Assembly (NCBI RefSeq): GCF_963854185.1 | Contig: NC_085008.1 | Location: 31,751,481-31,815,480 of the forward strand | DNA from: Sardina pilchardus | Taxonomy: Eukaryota; Chordata; Actinopteri; Clupeiformes; Clupeidae | Direction of reading: 5' to 3' | DNA: 64,000 bases | Shown: positions 56,600 through 64,000 of the stretch, piece by piece | Position numbering within the stretch: the first letter of the stretch is position 1 | Layout: every line of letters begins with the position of its first letter | Position numbers and translations under genes: made by a program | Notes under the pieces: model-generated | What the model saw: only the letters and a program-made list of their open reading frames with translations | The model's database searches: none | Told to the model about the DNA's origin: nothing

Positions 56600-56981
56600 A
56601 CCTTTCTACGGTGTACCTGTCAGAGCGATGAAGTGCAGGGTACTTCTCTTGACCAGTCACTTTAGTTCATCTCGACAATCAAGGCTGGATAAAACACAGC
56701 AGGGAGGACGACACCTGGCTGCTTCAGGTCCACCAACCGTTGGTAGTTCCAGCATGCCACTCCAGTCATGCCCTGGGCCTGGAATAATTCAGAGGAGACG
56801 TGGGTACCTGCTGTGAGGTGCCTCTGACAGGGATCCAGATAGAGACTTTGGCGTCTTCCCCAGGTACGTGGTTCAGCTGCAGAGTCCCACCATACCTGTA
56901 CACAATGCCCGTAGAGAGTTCAGGGTCACTGAGGCAACCACGGAGAATGTGCACCCTCTGTATGCGCCATGTCTTCAGCAT
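56600..56981 (-). pseudogene. Fish-repetitive gene, middle part (copy A)
   Basis: The minus strand reads RGCLSDPELSTGIVYRYGGT and VSIWIPVRGTSQQ, then in a shifted frame MTGVACWNYQRLVDLKQPGV. GTSQ...G-TGVARWNYQRLVDLK is a segment I know from this fish family. Frameshifts show it is a pseudogene. Repeated at 58193-58574. Confidence 0.5.
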
Positions 56982-57150
56982 GGAGGATTTGAAGAGTGGG
57001 ACGTTGTTAGGGTCTGTGGCGAGATGAAAATGCAGTGCTCTCTGGTGTGTTGCTTTGTGGGATTGGTTTGCTTAGTATGAATTATAGCCATTTTGTTGCA
57101 ATCAAATAAATGCGACTGAAATGATAAGGACTGGGGCCCTTGACGCATGC

Positions 57151-57411
57151 TCAGCTGAAGCGGTGTCCGATTGCCGCATCCCTCCTCTGCAGGTACTGCT
57201 GCAGCTTAAGCATGCGTGTTCCTAGGAAGCAGCTCTGCCCCGTGATAAAAGCTTCGTAACCATCGTCTCGGGCATCCCAGAACTCCTTCCAGGTGCTCTT
57301 GGGCCGAGAACCAAATCCTACTAGCTGTTCATCTTCGGACAAGGCTGCTGCGACACCCACTTCACTGGCCTCATAGGTGAGGAGGTTCTGGATCTCTGGA
57401 AAACTCAGCAA
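57151..57411 (-). pseudogene. Fish-repetitive gene, early part (copy A)
   Basis: Reads LSFPEIQNLLTYEASEVGVA, DEQLVGFGSRPKSTWKEFWD and ARDDGYEAFITG, then MLKLQQYLQRRDAA. It follows the GKYQGKTFRWLL segment in copy B (58940-59376) after a frameshift. In copy A this upstream exon is missing because the duplication starts inside it. Confidence 0.55.
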
Positions 57412-57844
57412 AATGGACTAGCGAGAGTAGGCTGTCCCAAGGTGACCACAGGGACGCTAGCCGTGTCACTACCCTCTGTCAACGTATGCCACAGTGGCTG
57501 AGTCTCCAGAAGCTTTTCCTGGCTGGTGTTCAAAGCCAAGCTGGTGTTGAGCAGCTTTTCTAGGTGCTTCACATAGCGGGATATGTGCAACCTGGTTGTG
57601 GGGTGCAGCAGGCTGTTTTGATTTGCGGCAGACCGATGGACCATGTCTGCATATTCCTGATCTACAAGCCTCAGCATGTCCTTCTCACCATGGTGCTTCT
57701 GTAGCAAGCTGTCGATGACATCTTTCATGGGGGGTGTCCAGCATGTGTGGTCCAACACAAATACCTGTCCACCCGTCTTAATGGGTCCAGTGCAGGCACT
57801 CCTCGGCGAGGATCTGAGTGCCAATGGCAGGACAAACGAGATAT
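57405..57844 (-). pseudogene. Fish-repetitive gene, exon 3 (copy B)
   Basis: Same as exon A3 up to VPVV, then runs into the duplication junction and ends TLASPFC. Preceded by the same acceptor and 85-bp intron (57845-57929). Confidence 0.55.
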
Positions 57845-57929
57845 CTGAAAAACAATAAAGCAATGGCAGTTCATCAGCATGTTGTTGCATAATATCAAAA
57901 AACCTCTGTACAAAACATTGTGAACTTAC

Positions 57930-58574
57930 CCATCGCTGCTGGTGGCTCCTCGTCGTCCTCTGACTGCATCTCCTGCTTCAGCAGTGGAGGAGTAGGAGGG
58001 CCAGCAGATGGCGCTGGTCCAGGAGATGCCATGCCAGAGGGATGACACAGTTGGAGGAGGATGCTGCGGCTGGAGCGGGGGATGGAGCCGTTGTGCGCAC
58101 AGGGGTCAGAGTGATTACTCTCTCTTCTGGATTCTGTGCTTGCCCCAGTCGAGAGGCACTGGACGGCAGCCTGGCTGTGTACTCCAGGCCAAACCTTTCT
58201 ACGGTGTACCTGTCAGAGCGATGAAGTGCAGGGTACTTCTCTTGACCAGTCACTTTAGTTCATCTCGACAATCAAGGCTGGATAAAACACAGCAGGGAGG
58301 ACGACACCTGGCTGCTTCAGGTCCACCAACCGTTGGTAGTTCCAGCATGCCACTCCAGTCATGCCCTGGGCCTGGAATAATTCAGAGGAGACGTGGGTAC
58401 CTGCTGTGAGGTGCCTCTGACAGGGATCCAGATAGAGACTTTGGCGCCTTCCCCAGGTACGTGGTTCAGCTGCAGAGTCCCACCATACCTGTACACAATG
58501 CCCGTGGAGAGTTCAGGGTCACTGAGGCAACCACGGAGAATGTGCACCCTCTGTATGCGCCATGTCTTCAGCAT
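57930..58574 (-). pseudogene. Fish-repetitive gene, middle and exon 2 (copy B)
   Basis: Counterpart of 56335-56981. It has the 2-bp deletion near 58173, so one of its frames differs from copy A (GQEKYPALHRSDRYTVERFG is open here). That frame fits the family (GKYPALH-D-GERFG), so copy B may keep the older reading here or the deletion restored it by chance. Confidence 0.5.
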
Positions 58575-58739
58575 GGAGGATTTGAAGAGTGGGACGTTGT
58601 TAGGGTCTGTGGCGAGATGAAAATGCAGAGCTCTCTGGTGTGTTGCTTTGTGGGATTGGTTTGCTTAGTATGAATTATAGCCATTTTGTTGCAATCAAAT
58701 AAATGCGACTGAAATGATAAGGACTGGGGCCCTTGACGC

Positions 58740-58980
58740 ATGCTCAGCTGAAGCGGTGTCCGATTGCCGCTGCCTCCTCTGCAGGTACTGCTGCAGCTTA
58801 AGCATGCCCCGTGATAAAAGCTTCGTAACCATCGTCTCGGGCATCCCAGAACTCCTTCCAGGTGCTCTTGGGCCGAGAACCAAATCCTACTAGCTGTTCA
58901 TCTTCGGACAAGGCTGCTGCGACACCCACTTCACTGGCCTCATAGGTGAGGAGGTTCTGGATCTCTGGAAAACTCAGCAA
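58740..58980 (-). pseudogene. Fish-repetitive gene, early part (copy B)
   Basis: Counterpart of 57151-57411 with a 23-bp deletion that removes the segment after AFITG (copy A continues QSCFLGTRMLKLQQYL). The deletion lies between two short GCATGC/GCTCTGC-like words, which suggests slippage or microhomology repair. Confidence 0.6.
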
Positions 58981-59376
58981 AATGGACTACCGAGAGTAGG
59001 CTGTCCTTCTTATGCTCCTCCGCCATACTAACACTAGAGGCCTGCTCCTTCTGGTTGTTCTCGATGAGACACAGAGTATTTCCCACATCATTCCCCAAAA
59101 GCCACCTAAAGGTTTTCCCCTGGTACTTGCCAAATTGTATGATGTCTCCCAGCATTTCCGTCCTGTCTGAGGCATCTCCCCCTCTCTGACACACCACAGC
59201 TACAGCGTTATGCCTCATGAGCTCCTCCTTAAGGGGCGCAGACTTCACCTGGAGAGTGGGGTCGTCCCTTATCCGCCAGGCCTCATCAGACGGCTCCTGG
59301 AGGAGAAATCCACGTGGTCCCTTGCGGTACACAACATGGATTTTCCCTGGAAAGAACATGACGTTCTTGTGCATCC
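58981..59376 (-). pseudogene. Fish-repetitive gene, 5' exon (GKYQGKTFRWLL)
   Basis: Starts after a minus-strand acceptor (TTTTTCAG then GATGCAC). Reads MHKNVMFFPGKIHVVYRKGP, LLQEPSDEAWRIRDDPTLQV, then DIIQFGKYQGKTFRWLLGND. The FGKY-GK-F-WLLENDVG block is diagnostic of this teleost repetitive family. It runs into the next part (58740-58980) with a one-base frameshift near 58990. Any earlier exon upstream of 59400 is not visible. Confidence 0.65.
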
Positions 59377-59553
59377 TGAAAAATAATTGTATGCTTATTA
59401 TAAAAAATATTCCGATATTCATGACAAACTCAAAAAGAACTCAAAAAGAATTGGCCTGATAAAAAAAGGGCTGCTGTACAGCTTTGCTGATCTGTGAACT
59501 TTAAAAGTTTGATTGTTTTTCACACCTCTTGCCATCCACACGGAGACAGCTTT

Positions 59554-60060
59554 TAGAGGTCTGCGCGGGACAGATTATTCAGTCCCGCTCCCGCAACATG
59601 CTATCCCGCTCCCGCCACATGCTATCCCGCTCCCGCCATAATGTGCCATTTTTTGTCCCGCTCCCGCCCACATCTGTACCATAACATCCCGCTCCCGCCC
59701 GCAAGACACAGTAGAGCTCAACGCGGGACATTTTGCTCCCGCAATGTTCAGTCCCGCTCCTGCAAATCATTGTAATTTTTAGTCATGCTCCTGCCCGTAT
59801 CTGTGATATTATGTCCCACTCCTGTCCGCGAATGCTGCAGGCAGGCATTTTGTAGTAGGCCTAGCCTAAATGTAGGCTACCTTTCATAATAACATTGTTT
59901 ATTGGCAAACGTAAATGACTACAGACCATGCCGTAAAATTGCTGCTCTTCCACAAGCACAAAAACGAGACTAGAGCACGACAACTTAAAAGTAACAATAG
60001 GATAACCCGTTGCCCCCGCCCCTCGATCTCCCAGCCTGATAGAGCAAGGTAGCCTAATAG

Positions 60061-60094
<34 letters not shown>

Positions 60095-60301
60095 AGAACA
60101 CACAAACAATGCACACATCAATAACACACTGGTCGTTACACTATATTGTAGGCCTACTTCACGCTAATATTTAATTTGCGGGAGTGCAGGGTATCCTGCC
60201 TTCCTGCTCCTGCACCTCATCATCCCGCCCGCAAAGAGCTTTTGAAATTTGTCCCACGCCGCACTGTTTTGCGTCGGGACCCGCGGGAGTGCAGACCTCT
60301 A
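59554..60301. mobile_element. GC-rich hAT-type MITE with 8-bp TSD
   Basis: The ends TAGAGGTCTGCGCGGGA and, inverted, TAGAGGTCTGCACTCCC are flanked by the perfect 8-bp duplication ACAGCTTT (59546-59553, 60302-60309). The left half has about ten CCCGCTCCCGC-like units (59580-59830). A (CA)n microsatellite lies at 60062-60092. No coding capacity. Confidence 0.9.
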
Positions 60302-60309
60302 ACAGCTTT

Positions 60310-60950
60310 TTGGTTGAAACACAGATGTTTTGCATCATTTTGGCCGATCGTCTAAACAAATACTGTAAATGCAATCTGGTTGTCTGATTGTCGAATGAAG
60401 TATGATGGCCATGCAAATTACGAAAGTTTTCCAGGAGAAACCACAAAACAGGAGGGCGGCAGGAGATGACCTTAAAATACCATTGTACCGTCCATGTTAA
60501 AGATGTTTGCCTGTCAGTAGGCTAACTCTGTCCAGAGGTCACCATGTAGCACAGTAAAAAGTGAACTTATAAATTAACTAACATAGATAAGGGTCCCACA
60601 AAATGATTCCTGCCAATGTGTTTTATGCTATTGATAGTGTGGAATACTCGGAGTCTGGTGCTGGGCTGGTCGAATTCACGCGGCATAGTCGTGAAATCAA
60701 AATTCCACTGGAGCTCCAAGCAGATTGTACATAGCCTTACAACACTGTTTACAGCTCTTTGAGTCACGTAAAATGTAATTTATGTTACACAGCTCATTTA
60801 GATACACACATGTTGGGTGTTCCTGCGTTTCTTTAGAATTTAAATGTAAAAACAGCTTACCATGGATGCACACGTGTAGTAGGACTAATGGGTGTAGTCC
60901 TTTGTAATTAGTTAGCCAATCGGTTTATCTGGCTACCGGATAAAATAGTA
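60310..60950. other. Intergenic, nothing recognised
   Basis: No gene, RNA or repeat end seen. Confidence 0.4.
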
Positions 60951-61170
60951 GGGTGCGTTCGCTTAGGCAAACGCCTGGACACCTGCCGTTGCCACTTCCT
61001 GTTAAGCCCCTTCCTACCCGGTTGCTGGTAAGAGATTGTGTTTGGTCTCTCTCTCTCTCGCTCTCTTGTTTGGTTGATGTAGTGTTAATCTCTAATATTG
61101 GCTATCAATGTCCTACAGCACCGTCAGTGCTTGCCTCACTCTTCCCGCACTCCTCCCCCCCCTTCCCATT

Positions 61171-61475
61171 TTGTACAACGTGTAGCTCACTGCAGCGCTG
61201 TAGCCAGGGTAGCTCCCCACCTACGCCTTTGGGTCATGGGTCGCCATGAGGGCGACAGCCATTAGCGGGGCCTGGTGTTATTGCCTTCCTGGTACCCCCT
61301 CTCCTCCCTTCCCCCTCCCAAGTTTGTACACCGTGTAGCTCACTGCAGCGCTGTAGCCAGGGTAGCTCCCCATCTACGCCTTTGGGTCATGGGTCGCCAT
61401 GAGAGCGACAGCCATTAGCGGGGCCTGGTGTTGTTGCCTTCCTGGTGCCCCCTTCCCCCCCCTCCCCCTTCTCCA
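61171..61475. repeat. Two tandem 153-bp units
   Basis: Units start TTGTACAACGTGTAGCTC (61171) and TTGTACACCGTGTAGCTC (61324) and share TTTGGGTCATGGGTCGCCAT and GACAGCCATTAGCGGGGCC. They differ at about eight bases plus C-run length. Confidence 0.9.
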
Positions 61476-61569
61476 AGGTGTACAGTGTGCATCTTATTTT
61501 AGGTTAATCGTCGGGGCAGTTAGCTAGTTAGCTTGGCAGTGCCCTTCTGAGTGGCTCTGGGCAATTGGA

Positions 61570-62244
61570 GGTGAGCCAATCAGTACGTGGGAGCGGCTAT
61601 AAAGTCTTTTTTGAAGGCTGACGTCGTAGCTCCATTGTTTACCTGACTCCAGCCTTTACCGTTCCCTGTATTGGCTTCTCCTCTGGCCGGTTCTGTGTGC
61701 CCGCGACTTCTTGGACTGCAGCTAGTCACGAACATGGGCTTTCATAACTGACCACATCTGAGCGATCTCGGCGGTTACAGAGAACGGCAACATCAAGGCA
61801 TCTTGGTTCCAGTTCCGAACGAACGCTGCTGTTTTGTTTTGTTTTGTGTGTTTCATTCCGTTGTTGAATCGGCTGTGTTTAGCCACCACAAACCTGATTA
61901 ACTGAAGTGACGACAGGTGTTGATTAACTGAAGTGACGACAGGTGTGTGCTGTTTGCTTACCGAGTGACTACAAATTCAGTTCGGTTGTGGAGGCTATTC
62001 CCTAGCTTGTTGCTCTGCGTGTCATGATTTTGTCACCATAAGCCTGTGTGAAGTGATTGTGATTTACACTGTTTGCTGTGACAACTGAGTGCTGTGCATT
62101 AGAGTGCTGTTTTATTCACAAGTGTCTAATTCCCGGAATAGCCAACTCTGCTGACTTTAGCGAACCCACACTGGAGAGTATTATACTGACTTTAGCGAAC
62201 CCACACTGGAGAGAACTCGCTCCCTGTTTTTAAATGATAATAAA
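61570..62244 (+). promoter_or_regulatory. CCAAT-TATA ... poly(A) unit, possible LTR or exon
   Basis: GAGCCAATCAG at about 61573, then CTATAAAG at 61597, is a good Pol II core promoter. AATAAA lies at 62239, about 640 bp downstream. Between them are two short tandem repeats (26 bp at about 61895-61946; about 35 bp at about 62150-62212) and no long frame. The promoter-to-poly(A) spacing fits an LTR (U3-R-U5), but I could not find TG...CA ends with a duplication. A non-coding first exon is the alternative. Confidence 0.4.
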
Positions 62245-62289
62245 GAAAGAGTTTATTTTTGGACACACACCTCTCTGGTTTTCTGTGAC

Positions 62290-63240
62290 CCCGAACCTGT
62301 GTTGCCTGGTAGCTTAATGCATTAATCCAGTCTCAAAAAAATTATATTCTGAGGGGAAGGGCCTCAGATGGCGTAGTCGACATGTTGCAAGGTAGAGCAA
62401 CCATTCACTTTGCCACACTCTGCTTTCAAGTGTATCCAGTGAAGGCACTTTGTCATAATGTATTTCAAAATGGCTTACCATCTAATGTTGAGGGACTCTG
62501 CTTTCAAGTTCATTTAGTGTGTTACCAGATGCTTCAAGAAATGTGATGCCTTCCCTCACAACACGCAATAGTTTCAAACATGATACATATGCCGGTCTTG
62601 AAGTGTTTCGATCCCCAGAGCTAATAGGCATTTAAACAGCAACTATGCACTAACATAGGGGGTAGCCTGTCAGACCAGCTTTATTGGTGTGATAATGTAC
62701 GGAGATGGTTCTTTGACAGCTGAGGGATATCATTGGAGAGGTATGTTTGTAATAAATATATATTTTGGTAAGCAAACTTAGCATAATCTTCATATTCATT
62801 GCAATGCTATATGGGCCTTATGCACATGAAAGATTAATGTCATGTTATTATGTTGTACGGAACACCTTGAAGCAAACTTAGCTGATAACATTTCTAATAG
62901 ATGCCAGTTAGCGCATTAGCAAAGTTATTGTGTAAATACTGTTGATCTTGTTTCATAGCCTTTTGCTTGTGTGTAGTTACTGCAAGATTTTGAGGAGAGC
63001 TGATGATGATATTGCTTTGAAGTAAGCTACTTACCATGGGCTTACACAAGCTGTCAAACACTGTCCACTAGACTCTGTGGTGCAGTCCTCTGCTTTAAGC
63101 TTATACATCTTTATGTTAGCTAACAGTAACTGGATGTGGTTCTTGTTATAAGCACCAGAGCCTGTACAGTTAGCCTATAAACACCTCAAGATGGCTAAGT
63201 TAAGACTAAAGTAGTGGGATACACCTTGTAGTAGATTGTG
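62290..63240. other. Intergenic, nothing recognised
   Basis: No gene or repeat end seen. Confidence 0.4.
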
Positions 63241-63254
63241 TTCAACAGCTTGTG

Positions 63255-63490
63255 TGCCGTACCTTTGTTCCCCGGGTCCTATGTTCCCCACTTTGTATGC
63301 TAAAGAGGGGGGTCATCTCTATGTTCCCCGGTTTTCCCCAAAATGGACCTATGTTCCCCTGTCGCAATACATACTGGGGAACATAGACCCTTTTCAAAAT
63401 TAAAGGAAGGGCCCATGTTCCCCGGTCCCGTACAAAGTGGGAAACATAGGACCCGGGGAACATACCACCCCCCCCCCCCCCCCCCCCCCG
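63255..63490. repeat. Array of inverted TATGTTCCCC words plus C homopolymer
   Basis: CTATGTTCCCC-like words occur in both orientations about eight times. The left end TTCCCCGGGTCCTATGTTCC pairs with GGAACATAGG- and GGACCCGGGGAA-type words at the right, so the segment can fold back. A C-run of about 22 bases at 63468-63489 follows. Confidence 0.7.
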
Positions 63491-64000
63491 GGTACTTTAT
63501 AGAAATATAATGGTTCTTATCGAAATCTAGCGAACTAACTACCTACTAGTAAAAGGAACAGAAATAGCCCCGTTTACAAAAGAACATAATTGTGTTCTGC
63601 ACTAGCCTGCATAATGAGAAGTTTATCTTTTCATTTGCCTGACGCCCATATAGCATCACAATGAATATGAAGACCATACTAAAAATGTGCTTATAAAAGC
63701 ATACCATTCCATAGAGATATTGTCAGACGTTTTAGAGGCAACAGAAACACACTGCTGATGCCATCGCTGATAAACCTGTTCTGAGAGGAGGAGACGTTTG
63801 TGCATGGTCAAGTTTAAGCTACTAAAATGTTTAAAGCTAAACGGTCTGTAAATGGAGGCTATGAATGGAAACATTCCAACACTGGTTATGTAAAAAAAAA
63901 CTGTAGTGTGTAAAGGGGCAAGGGGCAACACGTCAAACAAAACATTTGGGAACACACACTCGATAAATTGTAAAGCTCGTCCAAACACTTTGAACTGGCA
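63491..64000. other. Intergenic, nothing recognised
   Basis: No gene seen; the 110-codon minus-strand frame at 63656-63988 carries no known motif and has unremarkable composition. Confidence 0.35.

Larger units (their letters stand above)
55842..59011. repeat. 1.6-kb tandem duplication (copies A and B)
   Basis: Copy A is 55842-57436 and copy B 57437 to about 59011. The offset is 1595 bp, falling to 1593 after a 2-bp deletion near 58173 and to about 1569-1570 after a 23-bp deletion near 58807. Introns are duplicated too, so this is a DNA-level event. The two copies differ at very few bases, so it is recent. The junction lies at GGCTGTCCC / AAGGTGACC (57430-57440). Confidence 0.92.

Overview
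This is eukaryotic nuclear DNA, almost certainly from a teleost fish. The evidence is vertebrate-type tRNA genes, fish-type hAT, piggyBac, Tc1 and PIF/Harbinger repeats, a Tx1-like LINE, and a multi-copy protein family I know only from fish. The very frequent AGGCCTA-type words hint at a clupeiform, but that is a guess. I see no intact host protein gene. Most of the window is transposable elements, many nested inside one another.

Region by region. 0.7-11.1 kb: a dispersed tRNA cluster with seven intact genes (three Asp-GTC on the minus strand; Val-CAC, Ala-AGC and two Gly-GCC on the plus strand) and two broken Gly genes, mixed with MITEs and a 1.8-kb hAT element. 11.7-17.1 kb: a repeat carrying a decayed helicase-like P-loop fragment, a 200-bp PIF/Harbinger MITE, a 1.2-kb hAT and a decayed piggyBac inside a larger MITE. 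17.19-21.06 kb: a complete piggyBac element with TTAA flanks, matching ends and a two-exon transposase (about 605 aa) with all three catalytic aspartates. 21.4-34.9 kb: a nested stack. A decayed Tx1/L1-type LINE ORF2 on the minus strand was split by (a) a TTAA-flanked MITE that holds a Tc1-like element, which itself holds two abutting TTAA MITEs; (b) a 3.7-kb hAT holding three smaller elements; and (c) a TTAA-flanked fold-back element holding a second, degraded piggyBac. Removing each insertion with one target-site copy restores the LINE reading frame.

34.9-39.3 kb: a second copy of the helicase-fragment repeat, then two copies (X1, X2) of another repeat; X1 is interrupted by an array of TTAA MITEs and X2 keeps the empty site. 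39.9-43.3 kb: two hAT elements and a 308-bp solo LTR. 44-48.5 kb: inverted-repeat elements and little else recognisable. 48.9-53.0 kb: a 4.1-kb element with terminal and subterminal inverted repeats, containing X3 and a Penelope-like tail with a hammerhead-like motif. 53.1-54.4 kb: a non-autonomous piggyBac-like element. 54.6-59.4 kb: minus-strand remains of a multi-exon fish-repetitive gene with a 1.6-kb internal tandem duplication. 59.5-60.3 kb: a GC-rich hAT MITE. 60.9-62.3 kb: a unit with CCAAT, TATA and poly(A) signals that may be an LTR or an exon. The rest is unassigned.

The tRNA genes act singly through internal promoters. The only gene set that looks able to work as a unit is the 17.2-21.1 kb piggyBac: transposase plus its own ends. 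It could in principle mobilise related elements, but the other TTAA elements here have different termini. Positions come from reading the sequence by eye; no alignment or database search was run.
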